Shown here: piece after piece, positions 17,137-26,635 of the stretch
How the letters are laid out: every line of letters begins with the position of its first letter
Numbering within the stretch: the first letter of the stretch is position 1
DNA from: a virus
Strand: one strand, 5' to 3'
DNA: 64,000 bases
Virus record (IMG/VR): IMGVR_UViG_3300013114_000583
Coordinates: 1 to 64,000 of that record
Program-made: the position numbers and the translations under genes
Notes under the pieces: generated by a model
The model's database searches: none
Seen by the model: the letters and a program-made list of their open reading frames with translations, nothing else
What the model was told of the DNA's origin: nothing

Positions 17137-17910
17137 TTATGAACTCCTAACTTTTACTAAGTTTGTGATTCCCATGAGTTTGTCATAAGAGCTTGTTTTT
17201 AAAAAGGTCAACAAAGAAAGTTTTTCGTTATTTCTCAAGACCTTAAAAGCCATATTTTCCACAGAATACACGCCATCGCCAGATAATCCTATAGACCTCA
17301 TATTCTTTATCTTCTTTTTTAGCGTTTTTGAGTATTCATATGCTTCTTTATATCTTTTTTCTACAAAGAGCTCTTGTATTCTGTCTATTTCTCGAATAAT
17401 AGAAACAGATTTAACTGATATGGCCGTTTTGTCATGTTTTTTGCTTGACATTTGAGGATTTTCATTCCATTCTCGTCGCAAAATGGAATAGGTACCTAGA
17501 GATTCATGTTTTTCGCTTATATTTTGAAAATAAATCTCCACTTCATGGCCGAAAATCATAATCTTATGATCTCTATTCCATTTCATACGTGTTAGATCCA
17601 ACATCCTTTTAACCAATTCGATATCGGATCCAACGGAACGAAAGTCAAACACGAAATGTAAATCAACATCAGACAAAGAGTGCCAATTATAACTAGCAAT
17701 AGATCCAGTAATGATTATATCTTCAATAACTTCTGATATATCCAACTGCTCCATTATATCATTCGCGAGTTTAGATAATTTTAATTGAACTGCTTTGTTT
17801 AACCTTGTTCCATTCCAGAAATCTGAATGTAGATTTTGTTTGGGAACAAGACTATTGATATTTAATTCATCTTCGTTAAGAAAGTTTCTGTATTTGTCAT
17901 AATCAATCAT
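17137..17910 (-). CDS. Nucleotidyltransferase-fold protein with leader-like N-terminus
   Basis: The pol-beta-like signature GS-x-A-...-DVDLHF is present (Gly-Ser near 69-70 and Asp-x-Asp near 81-83 of this start), followed by a helical C-terminal half. The start at ATG 17910 gives MIDYDKYRNFLNE, ending in F-L-x-E like the capsid-leader proteins; an earlier start at 17919 adds three residues. Substrate (nucleic acid, protein or antibiotic) unknown. Confidence 0.7.
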   Translation of the reverse strand: MIDYDKYRNFLNEDELNINSLVPKQNLHSDFWNGTRLNKAVQLKLSKLANDIMEQLDISEVIEDIIITGSIASYNWHSLSDVDLHFVFDFRSVGSDIELVKRMLDLTRMKWNRDHKIMIFGHEVEIYFQNISEKHESLGTYSILRREWNENPQMSSKKHDKTAISVKSVSIIREIDRIQELFVEKRYKEAYEYSKTLKKKIKNMRSIGLSGDGVYSVENMAFKVLRNNEKLSLLTFLKTSSYDKLMGITNLVKVRSS

Positions 17911-17934
17911 AAATAACACCAGGTTTAATTTTTC

Positions 17935-18090
17935 TCATATTTCTATAATAATGACCCGCTTTTCTTTTTTTCTTTCTTTTTTTCTTTCTTTCTCTTCTGG
18001 GTACGGCACATTAATTCGCAAAGGAAGCTGTTTAGGTCCATCATCAACTTTTTTCTCTTTTGGTGGAATCAATAATTCATCATTATTCAT
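17935..18090 (-). CDS. Hypothetical small basic protein, 51 aa
   Basis: An ATG frame starting MNNDELLIPPKEKK ends in a run of Lys/Glu/Arg (EKERKKERKKEKR) encoded by a purine-rich tract. It fills the gap between two genes with no other candidate. The homopurine tract makes the coding status less certain. Confidence 0.4.
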   Translation of the reverse strand: MNNDELLIPPKEKKVDDGPKQLPLRINVPYPEEKERKKERKKEKRVIIIEI

Positions 18091-18093
18091 ACA

Positions 18094-18411
18094 CTAATTA
18101 GTATCTTCGTCTATTGAGTCAGTAAGATATTTGCCATTACAAAAAATTAAGCAATAAGGACCATCCTCTTTGCAAAGCAAGTCAAACACAAATAAGGCAT
18201 CGGTAATCTTTTTAAAAGCCAAAGCTATAACTTGACTTTTATAGAGATTTTCTATTTTATTATTTAAATTTAATTTTACAAGCAAGTCCTTGTGTTTGTT
18301 CGGCTCATATACTACTATGGTGTGTTCCTCTTCTGGCATGTTCCCTACCCATGCGGAAATTAAATCAAAAGAAGATGCGGATTGTATATTAAATTTTATA
18401 GGATCGCTCAT
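18094..18411 (-). CDS. Hypothetical protein, 105 aa
   Basis: Soluble alpha/beta-looking protein with a strand near VVYE, a LYKSQVIALAFKKI helix and a C-terminal CNGKYL strand. The start overlaps the stop of the YkuK-like gene by four bases, so both are in one unit. Not recognised. Confidence 0.6.
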   Translation of the reverse strand: MSDPIKFNIQSASSFDLISAWVGNMPEEEHTIVVYEPNKHKDLLVKLNLNNKIENLYKSQVIALAFKKITDALFVFDLLCKEDGPYCLIFCNGKYLTDSIDEDTN

Positions 18412-18878
18412 TTAGAATGTTTATCGGCAACTGATTGAGAAGCCCAAGCATTGGGTTTCAATTTACAATCATATCCGACACCTTTAACCAGTCCCTTTAA
18501 CGAGTCAGAGAAAGTTGAAGTTTTAGTATTCTTGCCAAGAGGGGAAACATCCAGATGCAACTCTATTAGAGATTTATTAATATCAAGTTTAGAGCAAACC
18601 ATGTCAGCTGTCTCGACAGATAATCTTGCCTCTTCAGATATTCTAGAGAACAAGTCTGGGTATCTTTTAAAATGTTCTTTGTGTTTGGAGAAATAATAAA
18701 AGCCAGAAGTTTCGGGCCCATGGACACATATAGCTCTACAAAATGTTACTTTTTTTTTTGAAACATCGGAATCGGTCCCTATAAAAATTTTAGAATTATT
18801 TTTTAAAGCAAAAGTGATTTTTTCAAACATTTGATCGAGACTAATAGCGTTTCCGCTGCCAGTCACCCAATCATCCAT
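18408..18878 (-). CDS. RNase H-like YkuK/DUF458 family protein
   Basis: IFIGTDSDVSKKKV contains the first strand acidic motif of the YkuK RNase-H-like family, and LHLDVSP supplies a second acidic strand. At 156 aa the length is right. The fold suggests a nuclease or ribonucleoprotein role. It overlaps its neighbours on both sides by a few bases. Confidence 0.65.
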   Translation of the reverse strand: MDDWVTGSGNAISLDQMFEKITFALKNNSKIFIGTDSDVSKKKVTFCRAICVHGPETSGFYYFSKHKEHFKRYPDLFSRISEEARLSVETADMVCSKLDINKSLIELHLDVSPLGKNTKTSTFSDSLKGLVKGVGYDCKLKPNAWASQSVADKHSK

Positions 18879-19206
18879 TTTTCCGCTTTCTGTAATCCTC
18901 TATTGCCTTATATATTTCTTCTTGAACTTCTTCTTGTTCAGCGAGAGCCTCTAGCATAGCGCCCACTGTTTCTCTTTTTCTCGAAATAGCAGGCAAGAAA
19001 TAATCTTCTAGAAATCGACTGTGCTTATCATGAACGCAAGCATTGATTAATTCACCCCAGTTTTGAAATTTTATATTTTTGTCAATTAGTTCTTCCGAGT
19101 CTCTCCTATTGTCCATGCTGTGCTCAGGAGCCAACGGTTGTTGATAGTTCTCTTTAAGTTCTCCCATACACTCAGAGATTACTTTCTTTAGTTCGTTTAT
19201 ATTCAT
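18871..19206 (-). CDS. Hypothetical helical protein, 111 aa
   Basis: Begins MNINELKKVISECMGEL, an amphipathic helix comparable to the leader of other genes here. The rest is helical and charged (EEVQEEIYKAIEDYRKRKNG). Family not recognised; it may be another internal protein. Confidence 0.55.
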   Translation of the reverse strand: MNINELKKVISECMGELKENYQQPLAPEHSMDNRRDSEELIDKNIKFQNWGELINACVHDKHSRFLEDYFLPAISRKRETVGAMLEALAEQEEVQEEIYKAIEDYRKRKNG

Positions 19207-19216
19207 TAAGGGTTCC

Positions 19217-19390
19217 TCACTTTATTTCCCTAAAAGTAACTATACCAGAATGATAGTTTTGTCCTACTTTTATAGAAGCTTGATATTTCATTTCTCTATC
19301 TTTTTTACAACTAAACACCTTGTAAATAACAAAAGACAAAGAAGTAATTGCACTACCAGTTAATATTCCATATAAATAAAGCCAAGTCAT
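19217..19390 (-). CDS. Membrane microprotein, 57 aa
   Basis: An N-terminal transmembrane helix (about residues 2-25, YLYGILTGSAITSLSFVIY) precedes a soluble basic tail. It sits alone between the helical 111-aa protein and the cell-wall hydrolase gene. Function unknown. Confidence 0.5.
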   Translation of the reverse strand: MTWLYLYGILTGSAITSLSFVIYKVFSCKKDREMKYQASIKVGQNYHSGIVTFREIK

Positions 19391-19421
19391 AAATCAATAT
19401 TACCAAAATCAGTTAAAAATT

Positions 19422-20951
19422 TTAAGATATTTGTTTTTTTACCAATTTGTTTAAGTGTATTTGGCCTTGGCTATTTGGATGGATTCCATCGCTGGAGGAG
19501 ACCATGCGCCCGGTGCTATCTCCCATGGTTCTGGAAATGACGGCTCCAGATCCAGGAATCTTAACCCATGACTCCTTTGCTATCCAATCATTAACTGATT
19601 CTATGTTTTTTAATATGCTAGACTTTCCAACATTGTGGTTTTTTTCAAATCCTCGAAAAGAATAGCCTGCCGACGGCAGTAATTGTATTATCGATACCAA
19701 TACATCTGCTTTTTGAGCTACTTTCGCCATTTCTTCTAAATCTTTTCTTACTTCAAGAGGGTTTGATATATTATTAATACCAGCAAGAATAATTATTCGC
19801 TTCATATCCGGAATTATAGCGTTTCCAGTTTGCGGATCAAATAAAAATTTATAAAATATTTTATTTTTAATCGCCGTCGAACTCCACGCACCTCTAGCTA
19901 TTTTTTTAATGCCTAATCGATCTGCCCACGATCCCTGAGCTGCAGTTATACTATCTCCGATAGCAATAATGCTGGAATTTGAATTATTAGTTACGATTCC
20001 ATCCGATAATTTACTACTTTTAGTTTTTACAGGGTCTTTTGAGAAACTAGAGCTAAAACCACCAACTGTACCGTAAGATACAAGGGCTTTTCCATATAAC
20101 TTTGGTCTAGTTTTTGATTTCCCGCCCTGACTTACATGTATTGCCCATTTCGGCAAGCAGCGAACACCAGCTCCCAATTCAGAATAGTTTTTGTTAAAGT
20201 CATAGCACATTCTTGAAGGATTTTCTGGACAAGCTTGCCCGTGATCTCCCGGTTCGCAGCCTCGCCGCTCCTTCATACCCTTTGGGTGTAAAAAATGCGT
20301 TGTATCCCCTATGTTAACAGAAGCGTTTCCGCTAAAACACTTGATTATCGTTCTTTTGGCAGTTTCCCATCTTGGGTTTGTGTTCATTTGGGCTAATGCG
20401 TCATTGAACCTCTTCTTATAGATCGGCCCGTTGTTCCAATTTGCGGTTGTTGGTTTCACGACATCATAAACTTTTTTTCCTTTTTTTGCGGCCCTATTGA
20501 TTGCAACTTGTATGATAGCTTCGTGCTCTACTTCGTTTCTGGCCCAAGAAGTTTCTGCATATAGCATTTGCCCCATATGTATCACATCATCTTCCACAAA
20601 ATCCCCAAGGCCCCTATGAGGACCCTCTATGCGACGAGATGCCATGTCTGAATACTTTTGCTTATCGATCGCCCCACGTAGAGAGCGCGCTTGATTCCTA
20701 TCAAGAACTAGGTCTTCGAGCTTCTTTAATAACGCTGGAGTTAGATTATACCGTTTTCCTAAAGTATTGAGCGTATTCCCCATTTCAGGTACACTTTTCC
20801 CTTTCATTAAAGGGGCTAGTTTATCAGACGCTGTTACTAACGAATCTAATTTTTCCAAAGCCTTGGCTTTATCAAGGCCCTTGGAGAGATCCTGAAACTC
20901 GTTAATCTTCTCCTCTGTTGGGTCCTTCATATTTTTTTGGTTTTGTTTCAT
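19422..20951 (-). CDS. Cell-wall hydrolase (SleB-like) fused to an SGNH hydrolase
   Basis: Residues about 115-240 contain IHMGQMLYAETSWAR, IIQVAINRAAKKG and a later THFLHP, the pattern of SleB-type peptidoglycan hydrolases. Residues about 330-509 form an SGNH esterase: GDSIT (block I), GINN (block III Asn) and DGIHP (block V Asp/His). A peptidoglycan hydrolase joined to a deacetylase/esterase in one chain suits a tail or internal enzyme that opens an O-acetylated wall. The start may be ATG 20951 or 20930; the N-terminus overlaps the upstream gene by 50 bases. Confidence 0.75.
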   Translation of the reverse strand: MKQNQKNMKDPTEEKINEFQDLSKGLDKAKALEKLDSLVTASDKLAPLMKGKSVPEMGNTLNTLGKRYNLTPALLKKLEDLVLDRNQARSLRGAIDKQKYSDMASRRIEGPHRGLGDFVEDDVIHMGQMLYAETSWARNEVEHEAIIQVAINRAAKKGKKVYDVVKPTTANWNNGPIYKKRFNDALAQMNTNPRWETAKRTIIKCFSGNASVNIGDTTHFLHPKGMKERRGCEPGDHGQACPENPSRMCYDFNKNYSELGAGVRCLPKWAIHVSQGGKSKTRPKLYGKALVSYGTVGGFSSSFSKDPVKTKSSKLSDGIVTNNSNSSIIAIGDSITAAQGSWADRLGIKKIARGAWSSTAIKNKIFYKFLFDPQTGNAIIPDMKRIIILAGINNISNPLEVRKDLEEMAKVAQKADVLVSIIQLLPSAGYSFRGFEKNHNVGKSSILKNIESVNDWIAKESWVKIPGSGAVISRTMGDSTGRMVSSSDGIHPNSQGQIHLNKLVKKQIS

Positions 20952-21192
20952 ATCGATTTCTCACTGGTTCATGTTTGTGCTCTGCTGCTAATTGCATGGC
21001 AAAATCCTGTAGTTGCTTGATTATAGAGCCGATCTCATCTGCCGCCTCTGTATTCTCGCCATCTTCGACATGTTGTGAAGACTTTATTAGACTTTCTATG
21101 TTTCCAGGTCTAGCATTATAAACTTCTGGTCTATCTTGCATCTTCTTCAAAACTTCTTGAATTTTACTTTGTATTTTTGCTATATTTTCCAT
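20902..21192 (-). CDS. Hypothetical coiled-coil protein, 96 aa
   Basis: I choose the ATG at 21192 (MENIAKIQSKIQEVL) because it overlaps the stop of the giant protein gene (TAATG). The Gln/Lys/Leu heptads predict a coiled coil, followed by an acidic linker. It is likely a companion of the giant protein or the hydrolase. Not recognised. Confidence 0.55.
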   Translation of the reverse strand: MENIAKIQSKIQEVLKKMQDRPEVYNARPGNIESLIKSSQHVEDGENTEAADEIGSIIKQLQDFAMQLAAEHKHEPVRNRYETKPKKYEGPNRGED

Positions 21193-24100
21193 TATCGTCT
21201 TCCTTTTTTCCACTGTTTTTTGCCGGCGGTGAGCGCTTTTATATAATGCTTCCGCCAATTCGCCGTATCGATGGCTGCATTATTTGAGTTTCTGGCAGCC
21301 GTTTGTAAAATGTTACTAGCCTGCTCTTCGGTGAAGCCGAACTTCGGGTTCTGTAAAACCCTCATATATTTCGCTTTTTTTTCAACTTGCGGGTCCTTTC
21401 CGCCCTGCCCTGCCGTTCTTGGCCTCATGGCGCCGCGCTGTTGTGTTAGGTCCTCACCTCTAGGCCCTGTGGTAATCACATTCGAAGGTAGCGGCCCACC
21501 TGCGCCTCCCCCGGCTGCTGCAGGCGCCGCTGCACCACCGGCTTTCGCTGCAGCGTCATCCTTGGGTGCTTCGCCCTTAACAAAAGCAGGTATTTGACTG
21601 GCCAGGCAAAGGTTTTTGTTTCTAAGAGACTCCACCAAGGATTGTAAATATCCATTTTGCGAAAGTCTTCCGCCTATACCTGCAGATTCAGGTGTGATTT
21701 GCATTTTAATCAATTCCAGGTCCACAGTTCTATAAACCTGTTGTACATCAGCACCGAAAGCTTTATTAATCTCGTCAACAATCTTCTGTTGGCCAGTTCT
21801 GTTTCTTATGTTAAACCAGGCGCCCTGACCAGAAGAATCTTGAGATCGTTCTAAACCAACAGTACCATCTTCCAACATAGCCATAATTATGGCTGTATCA
21901 ACAGCTTGCCCTGTGGCAGCAGGCCTCATTCGGTAGAGCTGTTGTAAGCGACTTCGATAAAAGAAAGATTTTTGGGTTCTCACTGTATCTCCCGTAATCG
22001 GATTCTTTAATTCAGCCACAACAGAATAAGCTTGGGCTACCTGTTTTCCTGATGGCGATTTAGACGGCGCCGGAACTTTCTTTGCGTCGCCAATTGCTTG
22101 AGACGTTGAATAAAGACTCTTGTTTAAATCAGTAAGTTTCGATTCAAGGTCATCTATATCAGACCACCCCGGAAAGTTAGCCTTGATTCCGTCCTTAGTT
22201 GGGACAGCGACCGTTCCGATGGCGCTCACAACATTTTCTCTGCTTATTCCGCCATGATTCCACCCCTGACCGCCAACTTCATCATTCCCACCATCTGAAT
22301 AGAGGTAAAACCTCTGAATTTCATAGGCTTTACCTTCTAGAGCCTGTTTCCAGCTTGGATCTGCATCCATTATCTTATTGATTGCTTCTTGTTCCAATTG
22401 TTGTTTCTTGCTAGCTATAGCCGCAAGAGATGCTCTCCACGACTCGCCATCTTCTGGCTTTATCAGTATATCAAGAACCAGTTTAGGCTTTAAGTTCTTT
22501 TTTGCGCACTCAGTGCCATATTTGGCACCTTCAACTATTTTTCGGTTAGGATCAGTTGGCTTTGCTGGTACTTTTTCTTTTTCAACCTTCTTTTCTTCTT
22601 TTGGACGCTTTCCGCCTCCGCCACCACCGGCTCCTCCGCCACCACCGGCTCCTCCACCGAAAGAACACAAGGCAGTTCTAATTTTGCCACCCTTGTTCCA
22701 GAGTATTAATTGGATTCCTCGACCACCAATTTTCTTAGCATTGGCTGCATCACCCGGAGTCCAGTTGCCTTTGTCTAGGCGGATCCACTTGCATCCTCCC
22801 GCGCCTGTTGGTGTTGCACCGCCAGCACTTGGATCCGGTTTCGTATATCCCGGATCGTTGGTGTCTGCATCCATCGCTGCCTCTGATGATTCGCACGTTC
22901 TCATTGCGACATAATGATCATCTGTGTCCCATGCTGCTATCGCTTGGGCCTTTGACACGGGCGGCCCAGGCTCGGCGCCAGCGCCTTTTTGGATTGTAAA
23001 CTCCGAACCTTCAGGGGCACCCTTTATAGTTTTGAGCCCATCTGGGGCGCCCCTGAATTTATTGCCCTTAGTCGACCAGCCACTACACTTCTTCTCTGTC
23101 TTCTTCTTTGTCTTCTCTGTTTTTTTCTTCTTCTTACTGAAAAGTGTTTCTTCGCCTGGGGCTTCAAATAAAAGATTTTCAACTTTTCTCAAGATATCTT
23201 CTTTTACTGCACCGCTGGCCACATCGGCCATTTCTTTGCTCATTTTTGCAGCAGTTTCGCCATCAATAAGTCCAGAAGGAGGCAATCCAGCTGTTTTTTG
23301 GAATTCTTTGATTGCTTTTTGTGTGGCTCGCCCACATTTGCCATCAACACAGCGCTCCTTCACTTCGGTTTTGCCACCACCAGTGCCGTCTCCACCACCA
23401 TCTTTCTTTTCATCATCTCCACACTCACCTTTAAGCCAGCATATTGCCCAGCCTGTAAGAGCCAGTCCTGGAATCCACAGCCATTTCCAACCTAAATGAG
23501 GAACAAAGTACATCCACCACCCTTTCTCTTTTGGAACCGGCACAGGTTTCGGCATGGGTTTCGGCGGCTTTGGTTGCTTTCTTACTTTCTTGCCGACTCT
23601 TCCCATATTTTTGCCAGCCGCGGCTATGTCCCCCGTTGTTGCGCCTTTTGCAACAGCAACACCACCTCTGTTCGCAGCTGAAGCGCCCTTACCGGATGCA
23701 ATAGTAATATCGCCAATAGTAATAGTGCGTGCCAAACCACCATCTTTGAGAAGTTTGATAAGCTCGGCCACATCGCCGGCCCCTCCGCCGGCCTGCGCTC
23801 CGGTACCGACTTTAGCGAGAGGTGTTGCATCACCGCCGAAAAGGGTCCTCCTCCATCTCTGTGCCTGATTGCCGGCGGACTTCGACAACTTACCGGCATT
23901 CGTCGCGGCCTTGGAGGCTTGCTGCAGTGCAGCCCTCGCCCGCTGGCCCGCTGGGCCCATCCCTCCTGCCTTTTTTGCAAGCTTATCAACGGCCGTCTTC
24001 ATTTTTCCGGCAGCTGCCCCAATCTTGGCAGGATCGCCAGATCTTTGAGCCACTTGCATTGCTTTCGCGGCTGCGTCGACCGCCTCAATAAGCGGTTTTA

Positions 24101-26627
24101 GCGTCAGTTGTTGGGCCGCGGTCAGTTCTTTTATAATTTTTATACCTTGACCCCACCCCTTTGCAGCGGTCGCAATGGCCCTTGCGGTGGCGCCGGCAGA
24201 GCCGCCAACCCCCCTCACACTCTTGGCGAGAAGATTAAAGAAAACCGCAGCATTCTCATTTAAAAGTTGTTTTTTGCTGCCTAAAAGAGCACCATCGATC
24301 TCTTCATTAATTATTCCAATAATTTCATTTTCTATGTCAGTAAATTTCATGTTGTGTACTCCAATTGACTCTTTAATTATGTTTGACTTATGTAAAACCT
24401 CCGCAACAAAAAGTTTTGATGGTTCGATTTTATCAATACCTTGATATACCTCTTTGCCCCATTTGCTCGGGTGCTTTCCGGCCCACGTAGCCCTTTCCTT
24501 TGGCGTGAAGGGCCCTTTATTGCTAAATACAAACTCTCCAGCTGGATCTGAACCCATTGAAGCACGATTTCTTTCGTGGAAAAACTTCTGTATAGATTTT
24601 AGGACCGGCTTCGACCCTCGACGCTGCAACTTTTTAAAAATATTTTGTATGAAAGGTTGGTATATCGACATTCTGGATTTATTTTCGAGCATGTCATCAT
24701 CACCATCAAAAACGAACGCCAATCTTACTTTAGACTTTGGTAAAAGTTTATCGTGATCAATATACCATCGCCAACGAAAGGTTCCGACTGAAGTCGGTCC
24801 ATCGCCGAAATCATAGCTTATTTTCAAGCCATCAGGTATTGCTTCTTTGAGTTCTCTTCTCAAATGTTTTATGTTTTTTGACCCGGTATTTCTGTTATAC
24901 GGGACAAAATCGATAAATATATAATCATTTTCTGTAGTATTTCTGCTTCCGGCTGTGCGGACAACTCTAGGGTACCATTCGGGATAAGGAAAGCTACCAA
25001 ACTTTTTAGCTTCATCGACATCTCCTTCATCGAACATCACCATACTTGAGAGGTCCATTGTCTGGCCCATCCCAAGAAAACCCCCCTTCATGCCCATATG
25101 CCCGCCATGCTTTTTCATCATTTCTGCAGCTTCTTTTTTTCTGACGCGCGCCTCCATCCTTTTGGCTTTTTCTTTGTTCACACCACATAAAGTCCAGGCC
25201 ACTTCATAGCAGCTCGGCCCGGGCGCATCCATTTTTTGTCCTGTTATCGTCGTCACAAAAGGCTTTTGCAATCTTTTGAGGCCATGTTTTCTTTGAAATT
25301 CACCCCAGGCACCTTCTCCTTTACACCACGCACATTTTCGTTCATCATCCCAATGAGCCCAATCTTTGAACGTTCGAACATCAACATTTTCGAGTTGCTT
25401 CTTTTTTGCAAGGGCAATTCTTTTCTCTTCTGCTGAATCAAAGCTTTGGCCGGCAAAATCCATGCCTTGCGCAAAATTCTTATAACAGTCAGCCCAGTCA
25501 TCGAAAGCCCCACAAAGATCATTTATCAATAAACCGGCTTCAACAATCCACCCAATTGGCCCAAGGTATTTGATAAATGCTCTCCCAAGCAGACCTAAAC
25601 CCTTCCATCCTAAATTTAAACCATATTTTGCAGCCGTCTTCGCAAGTTCTTTTTCTATTATTTTTTGCGCAAGCTTTTCTGAAATCTTTACGCCGCCCTT
25701 TTCGGACAATTTCTTCATTGTATTTCTAGCAAATTCTTTGGCGCCTTCCTCCAGGACTTCTTTTGTAAGCGTAATTCCAGCTTTCTTGGCGGCTTCCCGA
25801 GCTGCTTTCCTGTAAGCAGATCTCAACTTAGAATCAACACCTCTGAGCGTACTGCGGCCTTTTAGCATACCTTTTGCTCCGGCGTGAGCTAAACCTTTAG
25901 CTGCAGCCTGGGCTCCTTGACGATATCGTTGAAATAAGACAGCATCATAAATACTAAGGGCAGACATTGCACTTCGCGCCCATCCTTCACGCGTCGCAAA
26001 CTTATATTCAATACCCATTGCTAGGCTGTCAGTTAACCCTCTTGATTTCATCCATCTTTTATCAAATTCTTTTTTAACTTCTGGTGATAATGTTGTAAGC
26101 CACACCATTTGTTGCGCAACCCAGGTCTCACCCATCGCTGCCATCACTGGGTGTAGATATTTTTCTTTAAGTGATGGGTCTTTTATGCCCATAGCAAGTT
26201 TATTTAAATCGATGGCTCCACCGGTGGCGTTTTTGACTTTTTTATTAGCTCGGATAAGGGGTAGGGCTACTCTTTTTCTATATTTTGAAATATTTTGAAT
26301 TGAAGCTTCAATTCTTTTTCTTATTTGCAAACAAGCTTCATGTGAGGGCCCTCCGACATCTGCTTTTGCAGTTTTGCAACCGCCAAGTCCAGAGTTCCAT
26401 GCTCTCGTTACACGTTCTTGTTTTTCGTCTACTTTCGCCCAACCACTGAGAAATTCTTTCGCTTCTTCTTCGTTGCCTTTTTTAAGTATTTTGTGTGGTT
26501 CTCTTCCTCGAAACCGCGCTATTTCTTGTTCTAATTCTTTTACTGCTTGAAGAATCGCACCTAGATCACCAGCTACTTTAGGTTCTTCATGAAGCGACAT
26601 TTCATTTAAAGGCACTTTTTTCGTCAT
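21192..26627 (-). CDS. Giant virion-associated protein with PG-binding repeat (1811 aa)
   Basis: Mostly Ala/Lys/Gly-rich helices. A PG_binding_1-type repeat (CVDGKCGRATQKAIKEF, about 1090-1110) and a transmembrane-like segment (about 1030-1055, Trp-rich) lie in the middle. Gly-rich linkers occur near 1320 and 1770. An internal Met at residue 760 opens a leader-like helix (MKFTDIENEIIGIINEE), so the gene may be a fusion of two ancestral proteins or contain an internal start. The N-terminus MTKKVPLNEMSLHE has L-x-E sites. Size and content suggest an ejected internal protein or tail-tape-measure-like protein; unproven. Confidence 0.6.
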   Translation of the reverse strand: MTKKVPLNEMSLHEEPKVAGDLGAILQAVKELEQEIARFRGREPHKILKKGNEEEAKEFLSGWAKVDEKQERVTRAWNSGLGGCKTAKADVGGPSHEACLQIRKRIEASIQNISKYRKRVALPLIRANKKVKNATGGAIDLNKLAMGIKDPSLKEKYLHPVMAAMGETWVAQQMVWLTTLSPEVKKEFDKRWMKSRGLTDSLAMGIEYKFATREGWARSAMSALSIYDAVLFQRYRQGAQAAAKGLAHAGAKGMLKGRSTLRGVDSKLRSAYRKAAREAAKKAGITLTKEVLEEGAKEFARNTMKKLSEKGGVKISEKLAQKIIEKELAKTAAKYGLNLGWKGLGLLGRAFIKYLGPIGWIVEAGLLINDLCGAFDDWADCYKNFAQGMDFAGQSFDSAEEKRIALAKKKQLENVDVRTFKDWAHWDDERKCAWCKGEGAWGEFQRKHGLKRLQKPFVTTITGQKMDAPGPSCYEVAWTLCGVNKEKAKRMEARVRKKEAAEMMKKHGGHMGMKGGFLGMGQTMDLSSMVMFDEGDVDEAKKFGSFPYPEWYPRVVRTAGSRNTTENDYIFIDFVPYNRNTGSKNIKHLRRELKEAIPDGLKISYDFGDGPTSVGTFRWRWYIDHDKLLPKSKVRLAFVFDGDDDMLENKSRMSIYQPFIQNIFKKLQRRGSKPVLKSIQKFFHERNRASMGSDPAGEFVFSNKGPFTPKERATWAGKHPSKWGKEVYQGIDKIEPSKLFVAEVLHKSNIIKESIGVHNMKFTDIENEIIGIINEEIDGALLGSKKQLLNENAAVFFNLLAKSVRGVGGSAGATARAIATAAKGWGQGIKIIKELTAAQQLTLKPLIEAVDAAAKAMQVAQRSGDPAKIGAAAGKMKTAVDKLAKKAGGMGPAGQRARAALQQASKAATNAGKLSKSAGNQAQRWRRTLFGGDATPLAKVGTGAQAGGGAGDVAELIKLLKDGGLARTITIGDITIASGKGASAANRGGVAVAKGATTGDIAAAGKNMGRVGKKVRKQPKPPKPMPKPVPVPKEKGWWMYFVPHLGWKWLWIPGLALTGWAICWLKGECGDDEKKDGGGDGTGGGKTEVKERCVDGKCGRATQKAIKEFQKTAGLPPSGLIDGETAAKMSKEMADVASGAVKEDILRKVENLLFEAPGEETLFSKKKKKTEKTKKKTEKKCSGWSTKGNKFRGAPDGLKTIKGAPEGSEFTIQKGAGAEPGPPVSKAQAIAAWDTDDHYVAMRTCESSEAAMDADTNDPGYTKPDPSAGGATPTGAGGCKWIRLDKGNWTPGDAANAKKIGGRGIQLILWNKGGKIRTALCSFGGGAGGGGGAGGGGGGKRPKEEKKVEKEKVPAKPTDPNRKIVEGAKYGTECAKKNLKPKLVLDILIKPEDGESWRASLAAIASKKQQLEQEAINKIMDADPSWKQALEGKAYEIQRFYLYSDGGNDEVGGQGWNHGGISRENVVSAIGTVAVPTKDGIKANFPGWSDIDDLESKLTDLNKSLYSTSQAIGDAKKVPAPSKSPSGKQVAQAYSVVAELKNPITGDTVRTQKSFFYRSRLQQLYRMRPAATGQAVDTAIIMAMLEDGTVGLERSQDSSGQGAWFNIRNRTGQQKIVDEINKAFGADVQQVYRTVDLELIKMQITPESAGIGGRLSQNGYLQSLVESLRNKNLCLASQIPAFVKGEAPKDDAAAKAGGAAAPAAAGGGAGGPLPSNVITTGPRGEDLTQQRGAMRPRTAGQGGKDPQVEKKAKYMRVLQNPKFGFTEEQASNILQTAARNSNNAAIDTANWRKHYIKALTAGKKQWKKGRR

Positions 26628-26635
26628 GGGTTTTC

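Noticed and set aside
22924-23868. Several long plus-strand frames opposite the giant gene.
   Set aside because: They are mirror frames of the Ala/Gly/Lys-rich minus-strand gene, with no start signals and Pro/Ser/Phe-rich nonsense composition.
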